From Taxillus chinensis (lineage: Eukaryota > Streptophyta > Magnoliopsida > Santalales > Loranthaceae), in contig CM042087.1 of assembly GCA_023512835.1 (NCBI GenBank), forward strand, positions 55,996,397 through 56,060,396: 64,000 nt of DNA, given 5' to 3'. Of the stretch, positions 35,670 to 52,000 are shown piece by piece (within the stretch, counting starts at the first letter, position 1; every line of letters begins with the position of its first letter). Below the pieces are notes generated by a model that saw only the letters and a program-made list of their open reading frames with translations, searched no databases and was not told the DNA's origin. A program made the position numbers and the translations under genes.

Positions 35670-37038
35670 TTTTGGCTATCGGATCCAAATGGGAGAAAAT
35701 AGTGAGAAATTAAGATGTGATTTAATAAAATAAACTAATCAAAATGGAACATTGCTATTCTTTTATATAAATTTAGGTCAAAACAGGGCCTTTGGAAGCT
35801 TTGGAGTTTCAAAATCATTTCTTCTATTTTTATCCTCAATTGTGAGTACAGCTTAATTTATAAAATTGAGTTGTTTACCAGTCCGTTGTGTCAAGATTTG
35901 AGTTAAATGCTTACCGCTAGTCTTATAAGGGAATAAATAATATACTATTTAATATATTTTATTTATTTTTTTATTTTATTTTTCATTTTATTTTTAAAAA
36001 TTATAATTTTTTATTTTTTATATCTCATTCATTTATTACAACTAATCAAAAGTGCACATATATCAAAAAATATAATAAAAATTATTTAAAGATTGAATAG
36101 TGATGTTTCAAATATGGAGATAATTTCTGTTTTCAATCTTTAAATTTTATAATTTGAAGAACTTGATGCAGTATAATTTTTTATTCAAAAGTTCAAATTA
36201 TTATTATTATTATTATAGAACATCACTCAAATGTTAAAAATCTCATCATAGTTTAAAATTTCTACAACTCTGTTCTGTTCTGATTTTTCTATTGCGATTG
36301 GAGATCTTCTTTGTATGACATTTTGCGAGCTTGGAAATACTGAAACACTTCCCTCCTTAACAGCCTGAGTGATAACCTTTGCCATTTGCATAACAATAAT
36401 GTGACACTGAATTGGCGGGGACTTAGATGCTATGTTGGGAAGTAAAATGTCCAGAATTCATGTTCTTTAGCCTCATTTTTACCTTCACAGAACATGACAT
36501 CCGCTCATTACTTTCTGAATTTTTCGTTTATAGGAAGTTTGTTTTGTTTTATTTATAGAAAAAAAAAGTCATAAAATCACTCTTGCAACATAAGTCTTAT
36601 ATTTAATATTTTTCATAGAATTTCAATGTATTGAGAAATAGTATTAACTCTTTATGATTATAAAAATGATAAAAAGTATTAGTTAGAAGTAATAATTAAA
36701 AGATAAAAAGTAAGAAAGAAAAACAAATGATAAAAATAAGGGTAAAATATTATTTTTAATGAGATATGAAATAATTAATGAAATTTATTGTAGTATATAT
36801 TTATATATGAAAATAAAAAATAATTTAAATCTTTAAATTTAGGAAAAATGACAAGGAAGCTACTATTAGAACACTAATAGCAGATTTTCTATAGAAATTT
36901 GTTTGTCTTTATTTAGGAAAAAAGTAAAAAAAATATCAAATTATTCACACGATAGAAGTTTTATTTTTAACTTTCTTTATTAGGTTTGTACAGTATTTCT
37001 CAATTATTGGAAAGTAATGCTCATTCATTATGATTATT

Positions 37039-37074
<36 letters not shown>

Positions 37075-38585
37075 TTTTTTGATGTTCACTTTCACTTTTA
37101 TTCTATATTAAATTATAAACATTTTATTATTAAATAAAAAATATATATAAAATATTATTTCAAATGATATATGGAATGATTAAAGAAATCTATTGTGGTG
37201 TATATTTATATAAAAAAGTAAAAAATAATTTAAAAATATAAATTTAGACAAAATAATTGAGTAACTGATGTGATCGTCTTTAGTATCGTTATCAAAGTCA
37301 ATGCAATAGAAGGAATCATAAATACAACTCAAATTCTAAAAAAAAAAAATCTTACCTGCTTCTTGATTTGGATAACTGAACTTCTTAATAGACTAGGGTA
37401 TTGACATTAATTTCTTATTCAAGAGCTAACATTAACCCAGTTTCATAATGTTGTACTTTTAAAAGAAACTGCTTCTACCTGTAATGCAAAAAAATGATGT
37501 GAAAACAATTATGTGAGTGTTTAATAAATTATAATTTTAAAGTTAAATAATAGGTATTTAGTAATAAAAAAATTATTATGTATGTTTAAGAAAACAAAAA
37601 TATTCTTAATTTTTAAAATGTAAACTTGCACCTATTTTCATTTTGATTTTTAAATAGGATTAATATTAGTGTTTTTATAAATTTTAAAGTTGTCGGAAAA
37701 AACAACTTTAAAAAGAAACTCTCAAACTATTTTTACTTTTTATTATAAAAAAAAGTATAAACATTTTTAAAAGTTATTTTTATAAAATAAGTAAAAACAG
37801 TATCTTGAAAGTAATATCAAACTGAATCATTACGTTATAACAATTCCAATGTGCAAGATTCATACTTTTAAATATGGTTTCCAAGCGAGGTAATATGGGA
37901 GGATCTCTCTTGTGCAGGACAAATGTTAGTATTAGGGGAAAAGAGAGGGACCAATATTCCATATGTATAAAAGCCACTCACAAGTTACAACACCATCTCT
38001 TGGAAAATAAGTGTGAAGGGTCCTTGTGACTAGATTTGTAGATTTTCATAACAATAGTAGGCAGTTGGGAGTGAATTGGAAGTTGCACATTAAGGAGATA
38101 ATTTCCTTGGTTTTATTTTGCATGGACCGGGGAGGAATCTGTCATTGGAGTACAAAGTTTGCTACAATTAGTACTTATAAAGCTGATAAAGATCCAGGTC
38201 AATAAGGCATCAATAATCTTCATTATACTCTGTAAACATAACGAGTATTGCTTGATTACCAAACTGTTTGATGTCAAACCTCTAGTTAGTTATAAAAAAA
38301 TGCGGGTAGGAGGAAGGCATGCCAACCTCGAGTTGGTTTTTAAAAAATGTGTAGGAGAAAGGCATGCCAAGGGTAAAATCAAACAGATAGATCACACACG
38401 GGCTACAAAACTTTAGCATTATATTTTAATGCAACTTCAGACTGACAATTTTATGCTAAAATGAAATAGAAGAGATAAGCCAGTAGGCACACTACAGCAA
38501 ACTGACAAACCATTTCTGATGCCACAAGTGTCCCGCGTGCGTGGGAACAACCCATAAAGGAAGGTGGGCGCATGCCCTGATATAA
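35670..38585. other. Intergenic DNA between two convergent genes
   Basis: AT-rich, with a TA microsatellite at about 37047-37069 and long stretches of A and T runs. Both flanking genes end toward this region, so 3' untranslated sequence lies at its edges. At 38290-38370 a short GTAGGAG(G/A)AAGGCATGCCAA unit occurs twice. No gene is seen. Confidence 0.5.
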
Positions 38586-42497
<3,912 letters not shown>

Positions 42498-42653
42498 CTG
42501 TGAAGCTCCAAACTTCACCAGTTTGCCAGAGACGTTCGAATTTAGCGCTTTAAGGTTCGGACATACGGTGGTGTGCTGTCTGCTTTTTTTTATACTGGAA
42601 TAAAGCCTCGATTTAGGGTTTTGTACCGGTCCAAAGGTACATGAAAACAACAA

Positions 42654-44112
42654 ATTGAAAAAAAAAATAAAATAGGGGAAAAAAAATATATACCAACAAA
42701 TAAAACAATTAGAAACTATTTCGTTCTTTTAAAAAAATTAATTTCGTTGAGGTAAAAAAAACTTTTTTTACATGTACTGTTTCGTTTTAAGAATTAATCC
42801 AAAATTTTGTATTTTAAAAATATCTACAAATATCTTGAAGATTTTTAATGCTTTGTTTGCAAAAAAAAAAAATGCAATTCCTCTTTAAAATGTTAAAAAA
42901 ATCATTTTTATATTTTAAAATTAGTTGCATAAACGTTTGTAAGGTGGATATGTTTCTTTTAAATAATTTTTTTAAAATCATTTTAAAAATCATATAGGAA
43001 AAAAAATGTGCGCACATATATAATAGAGAAATAAGTATATAAAAAACAATCAATCCAATGTCCTAATTTTAATATTAAACATATTAAAACAAAGTTACTT
43101 TAATATTGTCTTATCTAATATCAAAATAATATTATCACATCATTAATTTTAGCTATTCAAAACTAAGGAGGTAAATGTCTTACATTTTCACCCAAAATGC
43201 TAAAGAGTTGGTGACAAACACTTAAAGAATTTATGAAATGTGTGTTTTTTCATGTCACTATATACAACCACATGGTAAGGATGTGGTTATATATGCATTT
43301 ACAATGACATATGGTGGCACATAATTTACAATAAAATCAAACTAGATATCAAGTATTTAAATAAGTTAACATATTCAGTTTACAATGTTTACAAACACTT
43401 GTCCAAAGAAATAATCAAAACTACATAACATTCAAACATATAATATAATTAAAATATTAGAAACAACATCCATCATGACTTAGCCATCAGTTCAATGTAA
43501 GCATAACTAGTTGCCTTTGGTACCTACGAATATGGTTAACATAATATGTATGAATAAATATGTTTAATAGATGATCTATAACTTTTCATTACCCTCACAG
43601 CCTAACTATACTTATATACTACATGTCTTGTATATACTTGTGCCCTTGAGTTGTCCTAATTATGCAAGGAGTTATAGCATGGATACAATCACAGCCCCCA
43701 TAAACACAAGAGTGTTTAGCAAGTTTAAAAACAAGTGATGACCTGCCTACCACACATTTGTTGTGACTTGCCCACATATTAATATAGAGCAACTATCTCC
43801 CTAAGTCTTTTATTAAACAATCTTACAATCACACATCATTTTACGATAATAAACAAATCATATCATCATACTCACAAACAATCGTAGAGAATCAAAGAAA
43901 TGGGGCGGCTTGTAAGTGTAAATAATCGGCTTAGGGATTCCCTTCGGATATCATGTCGAAGTCCTTGTAATGAAACATCCAACTAAGAATGGTTAATGTA
44001 ACTCATCCACACGATGTGGGAGCCTTTTGTTGTAAGCCTCTTGGTACGCTACCATGATTGTGGTTTGCTTACAATGAGTCAATGCTTTAGAGGGATCCTC
44101 ATGTTCTTGGGC
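42654..44112. other. AT-rich region upstream of PRMT1
   Basis: Should contain the PRMT1 promoter at its left edge. Beyond that only A/T-rich sequence without recognised genes or repeats. Confidence 0.4.
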
Positions 44113-44117
44113 CAATG

Positions 44118-46450
44118 TGTCACGCCCCCAAATTCTAGGGAACCCGAAACTAGGAGCATGGCTTCCCCTTGCCCCACCCGAAGGTCAAGGGCTTGGTGAC
44201 TAGCATCAATGGAAGCATTGCATGGTGTTGTCTCAAATATCGCACCTGTACGATGTCCTCCAGGGTAATCCATGTCTTTCCATATATCATTATACACTAC
44301 AATGAGTCACACGATCATACGAAATCGCATCATAAGCAATATGCAAATACAAGCCCATCCACGGACCCATGTCAGGGATCTGACACATGATCTGATACAA
44401 AATACGGTACTCATACATCCGAGTAGAGGGCATGTCCTTGGAAGAAAAGTTCTCCACTAGTCTCGGGTCACACACGAAAGGAAAATAACAAGTAGGAGTG
44501 AGCGACAAGCTCGATGGAGGTGACCCGATACTCCGTCATGCAAACATACAAGTTTATGCTACATGCTCGTGTATTCGTGCCTTTGTGTAATGTGCACAAT
44601 CATCGGACTCGGCCTGCAAACAAACATCGAGGACCTAGCTTGCCCACACGGAACAACTAGTTTACGATCCTCAACGAGGATCCCCGGCTCAGGCACTCGG
44701 CCTACCACGGCACTATATGCCCGGACACGGTGCCACACATGCACCTTGCGGCGCATATACTGCCACGGCCACGGTGCAATATGCCGACCCACGAGTGCCA
44801 CCGGAGCTTGCCATCGGCGCATATGCCCATCCCGTCAGCCACATCACTCATATGTGCTCCCGCGGTGAGAACCTAACAAGTCATAAAGCCTAAGCCCCAA
44901 TCCCTCAAACCAACATACCAACACCAATATGGTCTTAAGGTATACAACACTCCCTTTAGAGCTGTAGCCGGTCTTCACGGTCGATCCTCGTTTCCTTGAC
45001 TAAGGAAGGAGATACCCATAGGAGTTGTTTTCTTGAAATAAAAGTCCTGGCATTGGGTCTACATATCATAACTAAGATAATCTGATTTTTGGGGATTTTT
45101 CTAAGATGTCTAACCCACTTTCCAAAAATTCACCTACGAAAACGGATTTTTCCGAGATTTTACACTAAATTCTAATTTTCACATTTTGAAGGGTGAGAAT
45201 TTAATTTTCTAATATTTTTCTTTGAATCCAAATGGGGGTTATTTACATTGTAACTTAAGTATACTTAAATGTGTAAATGGGCATAGGTTACAATGTAAAT
45301 GGTCCAATCCGGTGCGATCCGGTGTCCGATTACATTGTTGGAGCTGCGACTCGTAGCGCGAGCTGACGCGCCTCGGAGACTCGTAGCTGGGGGTGTGACT
45401 CGTAGGCTGCGTAGCGCGCCTCGAAGACTTCGAAGCGGGTCTTCGAACTTGACCCACGACTACGAGTCTACGAACTACGACCCTACGAACTACGGGTCTA
45501 CAAACTACGAGTCTATGACCCTACGATCCCGAGAACTTTGGATTTCGTCATTTCGACCCGATGACGCGCCTAAGTCTGTATTCATCACCGTTTCGCACTA
45601 TTCTTCGTTTGGAACCAACCCGCGACCCCCGGACGCTCCCAAATACACGTTTACGTGACGGGCGACCATACCTCAAAACGCATCCAAACGCCTCTAAATC
45701 CCCAGTAATAACGAGAAATATGCACATATAATTGCAGTTCGATAAATCTAGATCTAAACCCGATTTTCATGGTTGACTTCTCAACCATCATGAAATCTCT
45801 GGAGTTATACACCCCCCAAAATCACGAAACATATATCTACAATAATCTAAATCGGTTCTTAACCCCGGATCTTATCTTAAACCATTAGATCTAACCCGGA
45901 ATTGGATTTCCCCCAAAATCTAGGGTTCATACTCAATTTCATAAATCATGATAAATTAGATGCGGATCCAAAAGAATCAAAATAAGGAGCTTAAGGACAC
46001 CACTTGGAGTGATTCTTTGAGCTCCACGACTGACCCATGCCAAGGCACCAAGCTCCAAGCTCTCTCTCAAATGCACAAATATGATAGCGTAAAGTGAAAA
46101 CTTCTTCTTTCTCCGCTATTGATATTTACCATGATCATTGACCAATAATTGACCTGGTCGATCATTGACCTCCAAGGTCCCGAACTCCAAATTGAGTCAA
46201 ATTACGATCGAAAACGCTCGAAATGGCGAGCACAACACCATTCAAATAATATCACACTCAATGATTGCCCAAATGCAAAGTCAACCAATAAACCCGAAAA
46301 GTCAGCAATCGGGTCAAATGGGATCCGAGGCTAAGTCGGGCTCAGAAATCCGATCAAAATGCTTACATCGACAACTACGTACCAGTCCGAGATAGTTACA
46401 TTCTCATAAAATGACTATCTCTCAAAACTACCGGAATACGAGTATTTATA
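44118..46450 (-). mobile_element. Solo LTR, copy B of the ~2-kb LTR family
   Basis: Collinear with 13616-15988 over about 2.3 kb, including TGTCACGCCCC at the start, a block near 44990-45050 with GGAGATACCCATAGGAGTTG, and the tandem CTACGA/ACTACGA repeats (45455-45530). Flanks are CAATG (44113-44117) and CAATC (46451-46455), 4 of 5 identical, and the last bases are TA instead of CA. The TATA position reads ATATCAATAGCGG on the minus strand, so the promoter has mutated. It looks older than copy A. Confidence 0.8.
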
Positions 46451-46455
46451 CAATC

Positions 46456-46915
46456 TTTGGCATGAATCGAACACTCCACACTTGATAAACATGATATCTT
46501 CGAGTTTGTTCAAGATGTAATTCCCAGATCAAAATAATCCTATATATAGATAGTGAATATGGAATCGATCTAAACCTTCAACACTTTTACTAAAAATTGA
46601 AAACTTTGAACACTAAAACATAACTCATTATTTTACCTTCGTTATGAATTCTACACTGCACTACATTGTCCACTATTGTAAACAAGTACTGTTGGCAACA
46701 ATTACAACATACTATTACATTAAGAACAATGAACTTCTCCTCTGGAATTGTTGACAACACTTCAAAATAAAAACAAATTAAGAAAGCACACAAACTTGAC
46801 ATCTATCTCTTTCTCTGCCAATAATCCCCCTTTGCATTGTAGCTTTCTCTTTTTATTTGATAATCAATTTTTAAAATAAATCTTACAATACAAATAAAAA
46901 TATTTAATATAATAC
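46456..46915. other. Intergenic DNA
   Basis: AT-rich; no gene or repeat boundary recognised. Confidence 0.4.
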
Positions 46916-46919
46916 ATGA

Positions 46920-47380
46920 ATATATAAGGTTATTAATAAGCTAAACTTCGCCTTAAATGAACTTTGGCCCGTTTGTGCTCATTTAAGCTCAATTTGTCCA
47001 AGTTCATATGAGCTTAGCTTGTTTAAGTTTGAAATATTTATTTTTTTCAAATTAGTTTTAAAATATAATAATTATTTAACATCAAATTATTAAATATTTC
47101 ATTAATATAATAATATAATAAGTTAATGATATAAAAAATATTATAAGTTTATCATTACTAAATTAATTAATATAAAATGTAAGTTTGTTGGCCTTTAGTT
47201 CTTTAAACTTGGGTTCATTAATTAAGTTCGTGAGCCAAATACTACTAGATTTAGGCTTGACTAAAGTGAATAACAATATGAGCTTGCATAAAATGAATAA
47301 TGAAATGAACTTTTTGTGAATCAATTCAAAGCCAAACCCGAATAGGTCAGTCCACTAACCACCCTAAATATACTATATCT
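46920..47380. mobile_element. Possible GAGC-rich hAT-like remnant
   Basis: Both halves carry inverted copies of words such as GAGCTTAGC, AAGCTCAA, TGAGCCAAA and GAGCTTGC around an AT-rich centre. This resembles the GAGC-rich segment at 26530-26745. Termini and duplication were not established. Confidence 0.35.
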
Positions 47381-47444
47381 ATTAATTTTAAAAATAATCT
47401 AAACAAAATAACGTGGGTGCCATAAGCACCATATATATGACGGC

Positions 47445-47910
47445 TAAGAGGCTCAACAAAGTTTAACTAAAATTTAGTTAGAAAGTCAGATAATTTTTAC
47501 CACCCAAAACAATAGAGTTATGTTAATAAAATATTAATTTTATTATTTTGAAATTGGGTCTCTTTGTTTTTTGTTTGCTGCTTGCCGCTTGCCGTTGGCA
47601 TGCACTGATCGAATGCCGCCGCCCACACACGGATCAAATGTTGTTGCCCACGGTATTGAGTTGGGGGATCGAACAACACTGCTCATGCATAGATCCTTGA
47701 GGTCATCGTTGCGATGGTGGCACTTGCGGAGGGTCTTCGATGAGGGGACTGAGTTGCAACGGAGGAGGAATAACGTGCAATGAAAGATAGGATCTAGGAA
47801 AAAAAAATAATAATAATAATAATAAATATTACTTAGCTAAAGAAATTGGCACTCCAAATTTAAAGAGCCATATGGATAAAAGCTAAATGTCCTAAAGAGT
47901 TGTATGTGGG
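47445..47910. mobile_element. Inverted-repeat element with GC-rich interior, short relative
   Basis: The left side GGCTCAACAAAGTTTAACTAAAATTTAG and the segment AATAAAATATTAATTTTATT...TTGGGTC parallel 52025-52165. The interior (47570-47780) is GC-rich and unlike its surroundings. The right side contains AAATTTAAAGAGCC. An (AAT)n tract is at 47808-47825. It seems related to the element in prolidase intron 7. Confidence 0.45.
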
Positions 47911-49053
47911 CATCTTTTGCACTATTTACTTGCTTTTTTAGGTAAAAAAAATAGCCTTCTTGAGCTTGTGAATAGGGATATCAATTTCAACCTGTCCCAT
48001 AAAAAGGCCATTGGGCTATTATGATTTTTACTTTACTTTCTCCCGCTCCAGCTATTTTTTTTTATCATATATTAGTTTAAAAATATTATGGTATTACTTG
48101 ACTCGGCGCATTATTCAGTCCTGACCGACCCTGCTTAAACCCACACAGACAAAGTTTAGGTCACTCACTACTTAGCTCCAACTCACATGGGAATTACAAT
48201 TTTTACTTGATTCACCTTGACCTGCCTGTTTTTCTAATTATATATTAATTTAAAAATATTGTATATTACTCAACCCAAACCAACCCAATATTTGATCTTA
48301 ACCCGTCTTAACATAAATCTATTCGAAACAGGTCATTCACTATTTAAATCCGATAGTTCTATTGACATGCTCGCATATGCAAGCACCACGAAATAATGTT
48401 GTTAGCTTATTTTTAGAACCAAATTAGGTATGCCAAATTCATCTTTAAATTTAACCAACCATCAACTATTTTGGTCAACTTCTTTTTTAATTTTTAAACT
48501 TTTACTATAGTACATAGCCAATTTGGGGCAGACGTCTAAAATTTGAAAGACTTTAGTCAGACAATTATTTTAGATTTCTACTACGGTTAATATCAAATAT
48601 GACCAACTCAATACCGTGCTCTAATGCCCTCAAGTACAGGTCTTGATAATTGTACACCTTTCTCTCCAGATAAAATAGTTTTGAGCTCATGCGCGAATAT
48701 AAGAGAATTTTGAAATATTGATATAAGTTGTTTAGAAGCGAACTTTGATTAAACTAAGAACAGGAATATATAATTTTACTAATTTTTATTCTGAAACAAT
48801 AGCTCTAATTTCGCCACATTTCTTGCCTATAGCCTAATTTTTGCCTCAACACACCCAACCCAATGTCTTGTGTGCGGCTGACATAATAATGCCTTTTCAC
48901 AAATGTAGGCAATAAAAGTTTAGAATGATTTCAAGAGAAGGCAAACACATAAATTCGCCATCTCCAACTTTTTAGCTTTTTTTAGGAAACAGCAAACTGT
49001 AGGGCATCTACCTAGTCCACAGAATATTGATTCCACTTCTAAGCTGAGCTCTT
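47911..49053. other. Region downstream of the prolidase gene
   Basis: AT-rich; holds the prolidase 3' untranslated region at its right edge. At 48030-48330 two similar stretches (TTTTTACTT..., TATATTAGTTTAAAAATATT) suggest a small tandem duplication. No gene. Confidence 0.4.
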
Positions 49054-52000
49054 TCAACCAGTTTTTCCGTTCATACTGTTCTTGTCAAGTGGCCAGGGTG
49101 CCCCCGCCATCACCGCTTCGATCTCCCACGTCTGTCGTGGACACTTGGTCATGTTCTTGCAACCTCCAGAAGTAACAAGCTAAAGGAAACACAATCGTGT
49201 TTTCGATGAGTCCATGGGATGAAGACATGAAAAGGAAGCCTATGTAATGCAGATTTGGGACATGAAAAGAATACAATACCAAATCGCTTTCAATTCGAAC
49301 TCCGCCAAATTTTCTAAATCGTTCAATTAATTCACGATTAAAGAACTTGGTGGTGCTTAAGTTTTCCAAGACTGGATTCAGTAAAGCATCAATGAAGTAG
49401 CAGCCGGGCTCCACAGTAATCACCTACACAAAAAAGAAAGTCATTCAGATTTTACATAAATTTGAAATAAATGTCATAATTATAAAGAGTTTTCGGAAAA
49501 AGAATAATCTGGCAAACAATATATATATATTGCCAGTCTAGATCAGTGGGCATCTGAAACAGTAAATAATTTAAGCCAATTCGTGTTTTTTTTTTACTGC
49601 ACACAGAAATATACAAAGAAGGTTCCAGTTTGTCATAAACACATAAAGAAGATAAACCCCCCAAAAATAAAAATCTCGATGACAGAAAAGCCATTACTAA
49701 CCATGCCCTCCTGGAGTTGTCTAATGTTACGCAAAGCCCTCAGCCCAGGTTCTTTTTGTCGCTCCATTCCCTATAACAATGGATCAATGAATTAGGGGTG
49801 TCTGGGTGGGAGGGTGGGATGAGATGCGCATAGTTCAGAGATTAATGACCTTTAAGTAGCCACCAGGATCATGAGTGTCAATACCCATGAAGTGCCCCAA
49901 ACCATGAGGCATGAACACAGCGCCCAATCGTTCGGCCATCATATCATTGATATCACTATAACCCAAACAAAACAAAGAGGGAAACAAAATAATAATGTTG
50001 ACTTCATGCATATGTTGTCTCATGGAAAACAAAGTGATATTGAATCAGTAAATATTACCCCACAATGATGCACCCTTGCTTCAATGATTCAAGAATAATT
50101 CTCTCTGCCAGCCTGAAAAATAGAGAATGAGAAAAATCAAGATGCATTATCGCAGTTTTCAGGCGATGATAATCTCAATCAAATTAGAGTTTAGATGAAT
50201 AAATCAACCTAATATATAATAGAATTTTCAAATGTAATTACAAATTTATTTTTCCTTTGAAACTGAATTTATGAAAACCGCAATATAAGCACTATTATTT
50301 TAATATATTTTCTGCAGTTTCAGTCTTACTTGTGCATATCTACCCAGCTCACTCCAGGTTTCATAGTAGAAATGACAGCATCGTGAGCATCGAGAACAGC
50401 CTGAAAGAAACATAGAAATTGAACAATGTCAAGGTTGTCATGGTATATACGAGCTCAAAAAACACAAACAAGACTAGAGAGGAGATGCTGGTTGTGGGAA
50501 TGGAGTGCATATCTTAACTTAGGTTTCAAAGGTAAAGGATTCAACTTCAAAAGGGCTGCTTTTTCAATTCAAAACACTTACATTGTAAATAAGTCGCTGA
50601 TCACTTGTGAATTTCCCATTCACCTGAAAAGACAATTAGATGTGAAATGAAAATTATAGGTCCATAATGCAGTAATAAAATGTACCGAATATTCAGAGAA
50701 ACCCCTTTGTTGTACCGAAAAACCTTCACACACTGAACTGATATGAACTACTAGTTGATGACTACAAGTCAAGATAAGACACAATGTTAACAGAATATTT
50801 AACAAATAAAGATTAACACACACAATAAGCTGAGAACCATACATCTACATTCCAAAATGGACTGTTGTAACCCAATAAAAGAAAGTTTCCCTGATAAAAT
50901 ATGCACATAGGCATCTAGCACAAACTGATAACTCCATGTTCACAGCTTAGCGAAAATTGTGGAGATCCTTCTCCACTTTAGGGGAAAATCTAATATTTGG
51001 ACAGTCCATGCAACTCATGCAGCAAAACTGAGTTTAATTGCTACACATACCTAACAGAATAACTTGATACAAGGCTGGAACTTACCCTTTGGAAAACTGA
51101 AGGAAGCGAGAGTTTTTTTGAACACCTCTAAATTTGGGGATTTGGTAAATTGGGCCCTTTAGGGGAGGAATATTTACTATGACAAGCTAAAAAAGCTAGT
51201 AAAGTACATATTTTCTGAAACCTTCAAATTAAAGATCATACCAGCATTGACACGTTTCTCTGTTCATTTCAACTTACATGTTAATATAGCATAAAAAAGG
51301 AAGTACCAAAACTTCTGGCATCATGTGAACTACAACTACCACTTTTTAATACATGAACTGAGTGCCAATAAGAAATCATTTTTTTGTTTCAGCCCGAGAA
51401 GCAATTACAGTTGAAGAATATAAGATCCTTTATATGTTATTTAACTAAAAATAATCGACAAACACAATTGTGAATTACATGTTCATGGAAACAATAAAAA
51501 TATACTCACAGGGAATGAGCAAGTAATGTCAGAAGCATAAAAATGATATTCAGCTCCCATATCTAGCAATGCCATATCTCCATCTTTCAAGGTCTGCTCA
51601 AAAAAAGTTGAAAATTTTCAAATCAGTGAAATCAAAAGAGGGAATACTACCAATAACATGGATTTAGCAAACCAAAATGTTCCATACACACACACAAATA
51701 TATATGTATACACACATAGAAGAACAGAATAATCGAAAATAATCAGATACATAAATTAATTGAAGCACAGAAAGAAAACAGAACAATTGAACTCTAATTG
51801 GATGCATCTTTAGTTGAAATAAATGACAACTTGGGAGTGAAGAATGGATCTACCATACCTTCTCATTTGGAGCTGCTGCATGCCCATAATGGAGCACTGA
51901 ACTGCAATTTCAAATGCTAAATAAGTCAATATATAGTACATAAATCTTTTTCATGAAAGGTTTTTTTAAAATCTGCATCATCATTGGTTAGCCGGAAAGT